Shown: positions 1 through 11,014 of the stretch, piece by piece
Layout of the letters: each line of letters opens with the position of its first letter
Numbering within the stretch: the first letter of the stretch is position 1
Assembly (NCBI RefSeq): GCF_033115175.1
Contig: NC_084831.1
Span: forward strand, 10,326,540-10,390,539
Length of the DNA: 64,000 bases
DNA from: Lepus europaeus
Lineage: Eukaryota; Chordata; Mammalia; Lagomorpha; Leporidae
Direction of reading: 5' to 3'
Position numbers and translations under genes: made by a program
The notes under the pieces: generated by a model
The model's input: the letters and a program-made list of their open reading frames with translations, nothing else
Database searches by the model: none
What the model was told of the DNA's origin: nothing

Positions 1-1458
1 AATAGAGAAATGAGGGAGCAAGTCCTAGATCGCTTGCTGACAATAGCAATATCACATGAATACTTAGCAAACCGTTTCAACCATTAGATAACAACTTAAG
101 AAAACATTTACCAGAAGGTCCAATGCCTTCTATAAATTTTAAGAATCATGTATTTGAAAACACCTCTTAAATATCTAACATGGTGTAGTTTGTTTAGCCA
201 GTAAACTTAAGCACAACCATCTAAAATGTTTTTAGTTTCTTTCTACCAACAAGTCTAAAACATATGATACATAGATTCAGGTCCCACAAATTAAAATGTA
301 TCTTTGATTGATTTTAGCAGCTTAAATTTATGGACAATCTTATCTATAAGCCATTTAAAATAAAACTCTTAATAAAATTTCCCCATGTGGACATACAATA
401 TGTACACACATATAATATAGCATAATAGACCAATATAGCAATTTTAATAATAGCTTTTAAAATCTTTAACTCTTTTTGTAGATTGCCAATTGATTTGAAT
501 TGCTTTTTCTTCTTAGTAACCTCAGTTAACCATACTTTCTCTCAGTTGGTACTGTTAATACATTATTGGCTTCATCTGTTTACAGAGCCATCCCAAAGTA
601 CTGAATACAATAAAAGTGGCTGGAAAAAGTCCATAGGAACCTATAGGAGGACAGCTAAACACAGAACCAACAACGCTTTAGTTTTATGAGCAGCAGATCA
701 TATATAACTGTGGATGACAAAAGACTTTAAGTCGCCATGTTTAAAATTATAAACTCATCAACCAACAAGAGACACTTGCTTACTTCACAGTATTTTTGAA
801 AGCACCTGTAGGATTTTACAAGTATTTAACCCTTTAAGCCTATGGGGCTTTCTCATTAAGATAACTATCATGTCTAGTAACACAAGATCATTAGACTTTT
901 TAATTCTCAAACATTTGTATTAATAGCATTTTCCATTATAGAAATTTAAAGTCTGGTACCACATCACATCTTGACAGTACTTCTAATATAATCCAAATAG
1001 ACTGATTAGTTGGTGTCTCTATAAGATGAGAGACATAGGTCCTTCGATTTTTTCAGTTGGGCCCAAACTGGAAAAACCAAAGTCCTGGATTTACTGGAAA
1101 TTTTAGAGACCAGATTGTTTGAAACTTTGATTTTTTGAATGCCTGTCAAGAATGCCAAGAAGGCTCAAAATCCAAAATATCTGGTTGAAATAAGATTTCT
1201 TAAAATCATGACATAACATAGACCAAATTTGATCATTGTTACAAGGTGATTATTCAAATTTTTGAAAAAAGCACATATTTAAATAACCCATAGCTCTTAA
1301 TAAAAGTTCAGCTGTTTTTGAACAATTAGAATTTAACAGACATCAAGAGAACATAATAGATTACTTTAACACATTGCTTTAACAGAGCATCAGAGTTTAA
1401 TTCTATGTCAAAGAGAAATTGAGCTTCCTGTGATCTTTTGCTGTGAGGTTTCCTTCCT

Positions 1459-2520
1459 TTACCTTCTTTCATATTGGTGACCATGTTTCTGTGTTTCTGT
1501 GTGTAACACATCTTTAAGCATCTTTTGCAGGGCAGGATGAGTGGCAACAAATTCTTTCAGTTTCTGTTTGCTATGAAAAGTCTTAATTTCACCTTCATTC
1601 ACAAATGAGAGCTTTGCAGGATATAGTATTCTGGGCTGGCAGTTTTTCTCTCTTAGTACCTGGGCTATGTCTCGCCATTCCCTTCTAGCTTGTAGGGTTT
1701 CTGATGAGAAGTCTGCTGTGAGTCTAATTGGAGATCCTCTAAGAGTGATCTGACGTTTCTCTCTTGCACCTTTTAGGATCTTTTCTTTATGTTTCACTGT
1801 GGTGAGTTTGATTACAACATGTGGTGGTGAGGATCTCTTTTGGTCATGTTTATTAGGGGTTCTATAAGCTTCCTGTACTAAGATGCCTCTGTCCTTCTCC
1901 AAACCTGGGAAATTTTCTGCTAGTATCTCACTGAAAATGCCTTCTAATCCTTTCTCCCTCTCCATGCCTTCAGGAACTCCTAGAACCCGAATGTTGGGTT
2001 TTTTAATAGTATCCTGTAGATTCCCGACAATATTTTTTAGATTTCTAATTTCTTCTTCTTTTCTTTGGTTTGCCTGTTTCCTTTCCTGTTCTCTGTCTTC
2101 TAAGTCTGATATTCTCTCTTCTGCTTCGCCCATTCTGTTTTTAAGGCTCTCTAATGTGTTTGTCATTTGATCTATTGAGTTCTTCATTTCATTATGATTT
2201 CTAGTCACTATCACCGTTTCTTGTTCCACTAGTTGTTTCATTTCATTTTGATTCCTCCTTAATATTTCACTTTCACGAGAGAGATTTTCTATCTTGTCCA
2301 TGAAGGATTTCTGTAGTTCAAGAATTTGTTTTTGAGAACTTCTTAATGTTCTTATCAATTTTTTGAGATCCGCTTCTTGCATTTCTTCGATCTCATCATC
2401 TTTATAATCTTGAATTGGGGTGTCTTTTTCATTTGGGGGTGTCATAGTGTCTTCCTTGTTCTTGTTAGCTTGGTTTTTGCGTTTGTTGTTTGGCATGTTG
2501 GAGATATTTGGTTTCTTCAC
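1459..2520 (-). CDS. L1 ORF1 protein (RNA-binding retrotransposon chaperone), 353 aa, intact
   Basis: ORF1p trimerises through a coiled coil and coats L1 RNA in the ribonucleoprotein used for target-primed reverse transcription. The frame is uninterrupted from ATG to stop. Residues 1-50 are a basic then acidic, low-complexity N terminus. About 50-170 is a long heptad-rich coiled coil. About 175-270 is the RRM, opening with NIRVLGVPEG. About 275-345 is the C-terminal domain, with the conserved ETLQARREW and YPAKLSF words. At 353 aa it is slightly longer than human ORF1p (338). The absence of stops and frameshifts suggests a recent insertion. It is a transposon gene, not a host gene. Confidence 0.92.
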   Translation of the reverse strand: MKKPNISNMPNNKRKNQANKNKEDTMTPPNEKDTPIQDYKDDEIEEMQEADLKKLIRTLRSSQKQILELQKSFMDKIENLSRESEILRRNQNEMKQLVEQETVIVTRNHNEMKNSIDQMTNTLESLKNRMGEAEERISDLEDREQERKQANQRKEEEIRNLKNIVGNLQDTIKKPNIRVLGVPEGMEREKGLEGIFSEILAENFPGLEKDRGILVQEAYRTPNKHDQKRSSPPHVVIKLTTVKHKEKILKGAREKRQITLRGSPIRLTADFSSETLQARREWRDIAQVLREKNCQPRILYPAKLSFVNEGEIKTFHSKQKLKEFVATHPALQKMLKDVLHTETQKHGHQYERR

Positions 2521-3413
2521 TGTGGTGCTTTTTCTTGTTACACTATGGCTCTATATTAAGTGGACTGTCTGCTTTCAGTGGAGCCTTAGAGGCTTGAGAT
2601 GAGTGTGGACTGAGAGCTGTGTTTGGTTCCTCAGGGTTGAGGGTGTGTCAAAGATGACACTCCCAGGTTAGGTGTGGTAAATCTCTCTTTCTTTTTTTGA
2701 TTTAAAAGGGAAGTAATTCCGCACAGCTGAACGTAATTGGAGGTAGTTAGCAGGCAAATGATATACCCACAGGAGCCAGAGATCAGAAGCTCTTTCCCAA
2801 GGACCACACAGGGAATCTCTGCTGCCCTCAGTGTGAGCTCCAATTCTCCTGCAGTCTCCCACTGGGTTGCCAAGTTAGATGCTAATCTCCTGTTATTTCA
2901 CCCCTCCCCCCAGAGTCAGGTTTTTCTGCTAGGCTCAGGGCCGGTGCAGACCTGAGGTCGCCCTGCTTATGACGTATGTCAAAATGGCGCCTGCTCTGTC
3001 TTGCTCGCCTTTGAGAGGTGAGCGGAGAGAGAGAAACTTGTGTCCGTATCAGTCACTTTTTTTATTTTTTTTTTTTTCTCTCTCTTCTAGTTAGCCTGGT
3101 GAACTTTTCCCCACGGAGTTTCATGCCTCGTTCCCTCTAGCCTCCTCTTTCCGCTTGCCCGCTGGTGTCTCGGGCTATGGAGGTTCGGCTCACCTCGCGT
3201 TCCAGCGCTGGTGTGTTGAGTCTGCCGCTGGTGTCCCGAACTTGGGCTCCCACGCTCTCCACGCAGGTCCACTGTGAATCACTAGTTCCGGAAGAGTTTC
3301 CTCTGCTGTTTCATCCCCTACTCTTCCTTGACCCTGCAGTATCTCCACTTATATTAAACTTTCTCTCGCCCCGGACTAAGTGTGCTCCCTGCCTATTCCG
3401 CCATCTTGCCGCC
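2521..3413 (-). promoter_or_regulatory. L1 5' UTR / internal promoter with YY1-type site
   Basis: This GC-rich stretch lies between the element start and the ORF1 ATG. CAAGATGGC on the minus strand (3400-3408) sits almost at the 5' end, where L1 promoters carry a YY1 site that fixes the transcription start. A second ATGGCG word in the opposite orientation occurs near 2983, next to TGACGTATGTC. A poly-T and CT tract at about 3057-3089 interrupts the UTR. Confidence 0.7.
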
Positions 3414-3465
3414 TCTGCTTTTGTAAACATTTCTTAAGAGTTAATTGTTCACTTTAAACTCATAG

Positions 3466-3470
<5 letters not shown>

Positions 3471-3505
<35 letters not shown>

Positions 3506-3580
3506 TTCATCCTCTGGTCCGCTCCCCAGATGGCCACAATGGCCAGGGCTCAGCCAGCAGCAAAGCCAGGAGCCAAGGAT
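3471..3580 (-). mobile_element. Type 1 SINE fragment with (GA)n start
   Basis: A (GA)16 run at 3471-3502 leads into the minus-strand SINE words for the CT-rich tail, GGTCCGCTCCCCAGATGGCC and GCCAGGAGCCAAGG. The element stops there, so only the 3' third is present. Confidence 0.7.
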
Positions 3581-3635
3581 TTTACCTTTAAATTCCATTT
3601 TCTATGGACGTTTTGAAGCACCCTGATACTGTACC
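3581..3635 (-). repeat. Unclassified interspersed repeat end
   Basis: On the minus strand it reads GGTGCTTCAAAACGTCCATAG followed by a GGAATTTAAAGG-like word. The same motif recurs near 13871, 27550, 28325, 29037 and 41470, each time beside a SINE. I cannot name the family. Confidence 0.4.
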
Positions 3636-3665
3636 TCATAAATAAATACAAATATATCAAAATCT

Positions 3666-3973
3666 GGGCTGGCGTTGTGGTGCCGCGGGTTAAGCCACCA
3701 CCGATGACACCCGCGTCCCCCATGCCCGATGGGTTTTATCCACTTCCGACCCAGCTCCTCGTGAACGTGGGAAGGCAGCAGGAGGTGGCCCGAGTGCTTT
3801 GGGCCCCTGCTCACCCGTGTAGGAGACCAGGTGGAGCTCCAGGCTCCTGGCTTCAGCCTGGCCAAGTCCTGGGCATTGCAGCCATTTGGGGACTGAACAA
3901 GCAGATGGAAGTTTTTTTTTTGCTCACCCTCCGATTCTACCTTTCAAATAAATAAAGAAATCTTATTTAAAAA
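3666..3973 (+). mobile_element. Type 1 SINE, near full length
   Basis: The head GGGCTGGCGTTGTGG and the tail CCTTTCAAATAAATAAAG are both present. The body has the GCCTGGCCAAGTCCTGGGC word. Confidence 0.85.
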
Positions 3974-4484
3974 CTTAAATTTTAAGATAAAACATTAACT
4001 TTTTTCCCTGCCTTAAAAATCCAGAAACAAGTCAGTCGCGTGTCCCCCAGGGCTTTCTTAACCGTGAGCAGTGACGGCTCCGGCTCCGTGAGTCTGGCCA
4101 AGCTGGGACCCCACGCGGTCCCCCAAGGCTGCTGGGGACACATTGGAAACTATGTGGCCCGAATCCTCTAAGCACAGAATTAGCTTCTTTCCATCGCTTT
4201 CCAAGGGAAAGAACACCGTGCTAAATATAACACGGGTGCCATCCAGGGTCAAGGAGGCAGAAACCAGGGCCACAGCTGGCCAGCTGGGCCTGATGTCACA
4301 GCCCAGGCAGTCCAGACCCAGCTCCGAGCCCGCTGATGCCCCCGGTGGACACACAGCCCTGCCGCAAGCCCAGGGGCCAGGCCTGCGTCTCACCTCGGGT
4401 GTGAAAGCAACACTTTCCTCTTTTCCAATTCTAGTCTCTCGTAAAAAAAAGACAATGGGAACGCCTCTGGGAGCAGACCTTAGC
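3974..4484. other. Unassigned intergenic sequence
   Basis: I see no repeat or exon here. The reading frames on both strands at 4058-4490 show no familiar domain. Confidence 0.4.
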
Positions 4485-4985
4485 TGCTAAGACGCCCGTG
4501 TGCCATGTCACCAGGAGAGGCGACCGCGATGGCCCAGGCAGGCAGCTGGGTTCCTCACCCACAGGGGAGACTGGACTGCGTCCCTGGCTTCAGCTGGACC
4601 CAGTCCTGGCCATTAGAGACAGCAGGGGGCTGACCCTGCAGATCAGCAGATGAGAGCTGGTTCTTTATGTATTTTTATTTATTTATTTATTTATTTTTTG
4701 ACAGGCAGAGTGGACAGTGAGAGAGAGACAGAGAGAAAGGTCTTCCTTTGCCGTTGGTTCACCCTCCAATGGCCGCCGCGGCTGGCGCGCTGCGGCCGGC
4801 GCACCGCGCTGATCCGATGGCAGGAGCCAGGTGCTTCTCCTGGTCTCCCATGGGGTGCAGGGCCCAAGGACTTGGGCCATCCTCCACTGCACTCCCGGGC
4901 CACAGCAGAGAGCTGGCCTGGAAGAGGGGCAACGAGAGCTGGTTCTTGCGCTCTCTCGCTTGCCCCGCCCCCCAATACATTTGTT
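4485..4985 (+). mobile_element. Old SINE split by a younger SINE
   Basis: Diverged SINE words (CTGGCTTCAGCTGGACCCAGTC, CAGCAGATGAGAGCTGG) run to 4665 and the CT-rich tail resumes at 4948. The interruption is the type 2 SINE at 4666-4933. Confidence 0.5.
4666..4933 (-). mobile_element. Type 2 SINE, 5'-truncated, nested
   Basis: Poly-T with ATTT units leads into TTTTTGACAGGCAGAGTGGACAG and the conserved body, ending at the GGCCTGGAAGAGGGGC word. The tRNA-like head is missing. An exact 14-base target-site duplication, GAGAGCTGGTTCTT, flanks it at 4652-4665 and 4934-4947. Confidence 0.88.
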
Positions 4986-5261
4986 AAAAATGTTTCAGAT
5001 CACCCTGATCGTCAGACCACACAGAAAATCCACTTGTCACCGTGGCAGCAGATGCCCTGAGAGGGCTTCAGATCTCAGCTGGAGTCGCTAAACAGTGTTT
5101 CTCAGCCTTGTTCTCTCCCACGCCCTCCCCACGAGAGTTTTTTTCGACTTCTCCTTCTGGGCTGCTCCCGCCATGGCCAGGAAGTTTTAATGCCAAGGCT
5201 GTGCTGAGTGGTTTCCTGTGTACTGTGCCCTGAGGCAGGCCACAGGCGACGATAATACCTA
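4986..5261. other. Unassigned intergenic sequence
   Basis: No repeat or gene recognised. Confidence 0.4.
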
Positions 5262-5552
5262 AGATTTTTTTTTAAGGTTTTATTTATTTATTTGAGAGGT
5301 AGAGTTAGAGAGAGATAGAGAGAGGTCTTCCATCTGCTGGTTCACCCCCCAAGTGAGCTGGGCCAATCCAAAGCCAGGAGCTTCTTCCAGGTCTCTTGCC
5401 TGGGTGCAGGGGCCCAAGGACTTGGGGCATCTTCCACTGCTTTCCCAGGCCATAGTAGAGAGCTGGATCGGAAGAGCAGCTGGGGCTCGAACTGGTGCCC
5501 ATATGGGATGCCGATGGCAGCGGCTTAGCCTGCTACACAACAGCACTGGCCC
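5262..5552 (-). mobile_element. Type 1 SINE
   Basis: The 3' end lies at the left as TTTATTTATTTATTTGAGAGG and the head at the right as ACAACAGCACTGGCCCC. It is near full length. Confidence 0.9.
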
Positions 5553-5664
5553 CTATCCAAGATTTTTTTTCCCAAAAAATCCAGCTTTTGTCCCCCTGCG
5601 TGATCTCAATCCACTGCGAACACCGGCTTTGAGGTCTATTAAATGACAAGCCCTTCGGAAGCCC

Positions 5665-5850
5665 TTGCTGCGTGCTGGTCCCGTTCTGGTCCGGGTGCCT
5701 TGTGTACTGTTTCTTGTGTCCTGGTCGTGACTCCCCTATGAAGTGGGCATCTCACAGCTGTGGAGGTGAAGCCCAAGGCTGCACGGCTGGGAAGGCACAG
5801 AGCGAGGAGCTGAGCCCAGGCTGCCTGGCTCCAGAGTTCCGCCTCAACCA
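5665..5850 (+). repeat. MIR-type ancient SINE
   Basis: The MIR core order is visible: GAAGTGGGCATCTCACAGCTGTGG, then GGCTGCACGGCTGGGAAGG, then GAGCCCAGGCTGCCTGGCTCC. Confidence 0.65.
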
Positions 5851-6039
5851 GCCGCGCTGCCGTGCACCCACGCGTCCCCACTGAAAAAGTCCAAGCTGGA
5901 GAGAGAGGATAGAGGGTCCGCTTCCCACGCTCCCTGCATCCCCACAAGCGGTCGTGGGTACGAGTCTGGAGTTTTACACGCGTGTTTACATGCTTGGAAG
6001 CGTATCGTCTCTTTTTTATTTGAGCCAAAGTCCGCTCAC

Positions 6040-6290
6040 CCGGTCTTTTTCCCTGTACATTGGTAGCTAGCTGTGTGTGTATAGAACCGCACAGGACACG
6101 CTGCTGCCTCACTCTGTCATTCCTGCTGGGCGACTGTCTGGTACACGAGGGCACCGTCATTTATCCGACCCGATCAGGACCTCGGGCCGTCGCAGTGGCT
6201 TCCAGCCGCGATGCTTTTGCACATCACCCTCGGAGGAATTGCTGGGCCAACGGTGTGACCAGTTTTTAAACTTTTGATTCCCAGATGCCA
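6040..6290 (-). repeat. Probable old L1 fragment (ORF2 antisense on the + strand)
   Basis: GAGGAATTGCTGGGCCAACGG, preceded by a GTGGCTTCCAGCCGCGATGC-like word, matches the usual antisense order near the end of L1 ORF2. The divergence is strong. Confidence 0.4.
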
Positions 6291-6392
6291 GAACATGTCA
6301 CCCAAAACCCTGCACGGCTTTCAGAATGTGTTTGCTCCAAACTAAATGTATCTTTTCACTGTGTTTTCCACGAACTATTGGAAGTATCTTCA

Positions 6393-6480
6393 TACACACA
6401 CAGGTGCACATGCACACACACGTGTGCATATACACACATGTGCCCATGCGCACACACATGTGCCTATACACACATGTGCC
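6393..6480. repeat. CA-rich low-complexity tract
   Basis: Alternating purine-pyrimidine ACACAC and GTGC/CATG units. Short open frames here on both strands are artefacts. Confidence 0.8.
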
Positions 6481-6619
6481 CTGTGCTCATGGTATTGTGC
6501 ATGCGGGGTGCAGGCCCTAGTTTGACAGAGGGGCTTCGTCGCTGAGGTTTGCCCCGAGCCCCTGCTGTTTAATTCCTTTGTTTCCATCCTTTCTTCCCTT
6601 CCTCCTCATAGGTCATTGT

Positions 6620-6943
6620 TTTTTAAAGATTTATTTTGTTATTTGATAGAATTACAAAGAGAGGTAGAGACAGAGAGAGAGAGGTCTTCCATCTGCTGGT
6701 TCACTCCCCAGCTGGCTGCAATGGCCAGAGCTGCGCTGATCCGGAGCCAGGAGCCAGGAGCTTCTTCCAGGTCTCCCACGTGGGTGCAGGGGCCCAAGGA
6801 CTTGGGCCATCTTCCACTGCTTTCCCAGGCCATAGCAGAGAGCTGGATTGGAAGTGGAGCAGCCGGGACTCAAACCGGTGCCCATATGGGATGCCAGCAC
6901 TGCAGGTGGCAGCTTCACCTACTCCGCCACAGCACCAGCCCCG
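6620..6943 (-). mobile_element. Type 1 SINE, full length
   Basis: Runs from TTTTTTAAAGATTTATTTTG to CACAGCACCAGCCCC, with B-box-like sequence at about 6866-6880. Confidence 0.92.
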
Positions 6944-7520
6944 GGCTGGAGCCCCAGGCGTCCCCGACCTCCCCTGCCATCCTCCTCCAGTCTCTGCTGC
7001 GCTTCTGGGCTGCCGGTGCGATGCGGGAGAAGTACTTGCTGAGTTCGAACGAAAAAAGGAGGCCCAGACCCCACGCTGACGCGGATGTTGTCCCAGATAT
7101 TTTTAGAGCAGCCTTTGACAGTGGGGTCGCCTTCACAGGAATCCTGGGCCTGGACAAGAAAACAGCTCTGCGGCCTCAGGTTTCAGGCAGCGGGCAGAGC
7201 CCGGAAAGAATGCAACACGGACCGCAGGGCCCTGCCCATCCAAACACTGCGTCCTGCTGTCTCGCAGTCTCCTGCTGCAGGGATCCCTTGGGAGGAGGGG
7301 GCTGCCAGGGCACTGTGCCCCCACCCCGGCTCCCTGCAGTGTAACCTACACATCCCATCCCTGGCTTCCTGCCCCCTGGTGGCCCGGGTCCGCTTGGGGC
7401 TATGGAACCCCAGGGTCCCTGGCTGCCCCAGTTAGCACCGCGTCTCCAAGCTGCTTTACAGGCAGAGAGCTAAGATAGGGAACAGGCAGGCTTCTGCCTA
7501 CTTTAAGAAAAGGAAAACTC
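6944..7520. other. Unassigned sequence upstream of TMEM51 coding exons
   Basis: No repeat, exon or conserved protein segment recognised. Confidence 0.4.
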
Positions 7521-7769
7521 GGGGCCGGTGCTGTGGGTTAAGCCACCACCTGCAACACCAGCGTCCCATATGGGTGCCAGTTCACGTCCCAGCTGCTCCG
7601 CTTCCAGTCCAGCTCCTGCTAATGCGCCTGGGAAAGCAGCGGAAGATGGCCCACGTGCTTGGGGCCCTGCACTCACGTGGGAGATCTGGAAGACCCTCCT
7701 GGCTCCTGGCTTCAGCCTGGTCCAGTCCTGGCCATTGCAGCCATTGGGAGAGTGAACCAGTGGATGGAA

Positions 7770-7807
<38 letters not shown>

Positions 7808-7836
7808 CAAACAGATAAATCTTTTTTAAAAGAAAG
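7521..7836 (+). mobile_element. Type 1 SINE, full length
   Basis: The head is GGGGCCGGTGCTGTGGGTTAAGCC. A (CT)n run at 7775-7804 precedes the TTTTCAAACAGATAAATC tail. Confidence 0.92.
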
Positions 7837-8704
7837 GGAAACTCAATGTGGCTGAGGAGCCGCTGGCTTGCCGGGTGGCACGGGCGCCTCTGCTGGTTTC
7901 ACAGACGTTTTCCGCGTCTCTGCCGATCACCAGGCTCAGAGACTGTGAGTGCTTGGTCTTGGCAGGAGACAGCCATGCCACAACTGTTGGTGCCAGTGAA
8001 CAGAGAGCTGCCCAGCTGCCGGAGGGGCTGTGCGATGGAGGGCTGGGAGAGAGGCCAGGCCAGCCGAAGGCAGCCCAGCCCGCAGCATCGTGGTGGGGAG
8101 CTGGATTTCTCCTGCAGGAAGTGGAGAGCCACTGAGGGTGGTGAACCGACCACGGGAGGCCCAGACGGGGCCATCACACAGGTGGCTCTGCCACGCGGCT
8201 GGGCCACAGCGCACGCTTGCCTTCCCCTCTCCCTGCTGTCTCCGGGGAGAGCTGAGGTCCTAGCTGCTCTTCAGTGAATCCCACAAAAGGTCAGAAGGCC
8301 CTGGGCCCTCACCGCCCGGCCCCCTGCAGGCCTCCTGCTTGGCTTGTGCTTTGCAGGCTCACGCTGGGGCTGTGAGCGTGCAGACATGGGGAGCGCACCA
8401 CAGGCGAGGCCGCGCCAGGCCACCGGCTCAGGGCTCGCTGCTACTTCCCGACGTGCTGCTGTGTGCCCAAAAGCATCTTGAATCGGAACTGATCGATCTC
8501 CCCACTCTCTGCTTCCCTTCCAGAGCCCCGGCCGCAGCTGTCCACGCGGGATGCCTTGAGCTTGCTGGGAGACTACAGCAGACTTTTTTCTGAGCGTGGT
8601 GCTATAGATTTTCCTCGGTGCATTTAAGGGGCTGCTGCCGCACCCGCTGTTGCCACTGCTGCCACCTTTATTTATTTCTCTTTTTTTTTTGGCACGGGGC
8701 CCAG
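7837..8704. other. TMEM51 intron end, otherwise unassigned
   Basis: This should be the intron before the first coding exon of TMEM51. A pyrimidine tract at 8666-8690 ends in GGCACGGGGCCCAG, giving a candidate acceptor AG at 8703-8704. No upstream non-coding exon could be identified. Confidence 0.4.
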
Positions 8705-8720
8705 CCCTTCTCCCGCTGCC

Positions 8721-9064
8721 ATGATGGCCCAGTCCAAAGCCAATGGCTCGCACTACGCGCTGACGGCCATCGGCCTGGGGATGCTGGTCCTCGGGGTCAT
8801 CATGGCCATGTGGAACCTGGTGCCCGGGTTCAGCACTGCCGACAAGCCCACAGCTCAGGGCAACAACAAGACCGAGATAGGCAGCGGCATCCTCAAGAGC
8901 AAGTCCTTCTCCGTGGCCTACGTGCTGGTCGGGGCCGGCGTGATGCTGCTGCTGCTGTCCATCTGCCTGAGCATCCGGGACAAGCGGAAGCAGCGGCAGA
9001 GCGACGAGATAGCCCGTATGCAGCAGCAGGCGGGTGCCGAGCCGCACGCCCAGGAGGAAGACAG
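8721..9064 (+). CDS. TMEM51: TMEM51 coding exon 1 (residues 1-114 plus two bases)
   Basis: Transmembrane protein 51 is a small two-pass membrane protein of unknown biochemical role. The start MMAQSKANGSHYALTAIGLG matches the mammalian protein closely. Residues about 13-34 and 64-85 are hydrophobic membrane segments. The loop between them carries an N-glycosylation sequon, NKT at 49-51. A basic RDKRKQRQ follows TM2, as expected for a cytosolic side. The exon probably begins at 8705, 16 bases before the ATG, and ends at the donor CAG|GTGAGG after 9064. Two bases of the Ser115 codon are completed in the next exon. The 5' non-coding exons are presumably upstream, perhaps outside the window. Confidence 0.96.
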
Positions 9065-11014
9065 GTGAGGACGGCCCGGCCCCGCCCCTCCTCCCAGCCC
9101 CGCCCCCGCTCAAGTCTGCGAGGCTCTGCCTCCCCACCCACCTGCACACACCTGTCATTTCCCAGATAACTTTGCCCTCCTCTGTATCAGAGTTGCCTGA
9201 GAGATCGGATGAGATTACAGCCCTGGGGAAACAGACGGGAACCCGGTGGGGGCCTGGAGGGGGCAGGGCCTCCTGTGTTGCTTCTCTGTTCCCCCAGTGT
9301 ACTTGGTAAGCTCGCTTCACTGTGCGAAGGTTGGGAAGCAGGATTCTGTTTGACCAGCGGTGGCAGGAGTGGAAGGGATAAGTGACACACGGGGTGACCC
9401 ACGGCGGGGGCGGGGGACACACAGTGAGGGTAGATAGCTCTGTTAGTTAAGGAGCCCTTGCAAGCGAATATGACAGACGGACAGACAGGAGAGAGAGGGA
9501 CAGAGGTGAATGCATTTCATCGATGCCCAGCCAGCGAGGCCCGAGCTCACTAGCCGTGAGATGCAAACTCGGGGCAGCTGTCAATTTCCTGTGTCCGTCA
9601 TACTGGCCGGGAGAGGCAGCCCAGGGCGTGGGAGGAGCCGCAGGGAAGCCACGTAGCTGGTGGGCTGGTGACCGGGGCCCCGTATGTTCACCAGGTCATC
9701 GTTTAGGGAGCAGACACTCCCGGCCCACCCAAGGGTCTTTCTGTGAGCTGAATCACGGATTCTGCACGGCCATTGCGGATCTGTGGTCGGGGAGGGACCT
9801 TGGAGATGACGTTGAGAGGCGGTCGTGCGACACAGCATCCGTTGGGAGGTCCCTGGGACGTCCCATGCTGTAGCTGGGGGCACGGAGAGGTGCCCACCCC
9901 AGGGGTTATCCCGAGGGAAAGGAGCCAAGATGCTTATCTTTCCCTCAGCAGACTTCTCTATGTTGGTGGGATTTTCTAGAAGCATTGGTAATTTTGATCC
10001 TAGAAAAATTTAACGCACTTTCTGATAATACAAGATGCCGCGTGCTGTGTGAGGAGTGCTCCCCAGAGACTGGAACCAGTGGGGTAGCACGGTCCTGGTC
10101 CCCAGTGGACTGGGTGATGCCCACCAGGTGGGAAGGGCCATCTCCTGGGTCCACGGTAGCTGACCTCGGCTGGGAACCCCCTCCCAGCACACCCAGAGGG
10201 GACGTGCAGTGTGGACGCCCCGTGGCCGGTCAAGTGGACCCAGACACTTGGGCCCCACACACACTTATTGTAGAAAAGGAGGAAGAAGGAGAATCAGCTG
10301 CTCGGCCTTGAGCACACACAGGTTCACTCCTGCAGGTGGGGCGGGAGGGAGGTTCTGGACACAGACCCCCGCCCAGGCCCAGGGGCACCTTGGAAAGTGG
10401 CTGTTGGCCTCACTCCTTGTAATTGGGTGAAAAACACCCTAACATGTTGGTTCCCATGGCGACAGCCAAATAAGAGTGAGGCTTAGAACCCGATCTTCTC
10501 AAGCCTCGGGAGAACCCCAGAGGACAAAGTGAGGTCCAGGTCGGCGTCAGAGTCCAGGCGTTCCTTGTCCCGCTGCGGGCAGCTGCTCTGCTTCAGGTCA
10601 GTGGCTGTTTCACACCTTGCTGTGTCGCCTTTGGCCAGAGGAGCCAGCTGCACGTTGGCCTGGCCCATGGGGCTCATTGCAAAGTGGGAAAGGCTTCAAG
10701 GCCAGGGAGCAGAACTCCCCAGTGGTGCAGTTTTGTGGTTCACAAAGTGAACCTTCTAACGAGGTGAGCTTTAACCTTGCCGTATCAGTTTTCCCTATCC
10801 CGAAAATGGGTGTAACACTAGTACTTAGCTCGCAGAGTTGTTAGGAATACGAAATGGGTTCATAGATGTTAGATAGCGTGTTCGCCATGAACAGTTGAAG
10901 CATTCGTGTGTGTGTGCGCCCAGGGCCAGTGTGGGGCCTGGGGCCCATCTCTTTGTGACTGCACCGACGCCAGTGCCTGCTAACCCTCTCCGTGTCTGTG
11001 TCTGTCGCCTTCAG
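9065..11014 (+). other. TMEM51: TMEM51 intron between coding exons
   Basis: A 1950-base intron with GTGAGG at its start and a GT-rich run then CGCCTTCAG at its end. A minus-strand MIR-like word set (TTTCCCTATCCCGAAAATGGG, then GTTGTTAGGAATACG) lies at about 10785-10880. An imperfect X-box-like palindrome, GTTCCCATGGCGAC, is at 10450-10463. No SINE is present, unlike the flanks. Confidence 0.85.

Larger units (their letters stand above)
1..3413 (-). mobile_element. L1-lineage LINE with intact ORF1 and no visible ORF2 (HAL1-like or ORF2-deleted)
   Basis: Read on the minus strand, the element begins near 3413 with a G-rich start and the CAAGATGGC word typical of L1 5' ends. A 5' UTR of about 0.9 kb and a complete ORF1 (2520-1459) follow. 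Beyond the ORF1 stop, an AT-rich stretch of at least 1.4 kb has no long reading frame, and I see no endonuclease or reverse-transcriptase motif. The 3' end lies outside the window, so neither a poly-A tail nor a target-site duplication can be checked. An ORF1-only HAL1-type element and an L1 with an internal deletion both fit. Confidence 0.8.

Noticed and set aside
483-689. 68-codon + frame in the AT-rich left edge
   Set aside because: It is antisense within the L1-type element and has no familiar sequence.
8271-9422. 383-codon open frame on the minus strand
   Set aside because: It is antisense to the first TMEM51 coding exon and its high-GC flanks. There are no domains, and the sense frame is the conserved one.
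9421-9520. ACAGACGGACAGACAGG-type short repeat in the TMEM51 intron
   Set aside because: It is only a few degenerate units, too short to call a microsatellite.
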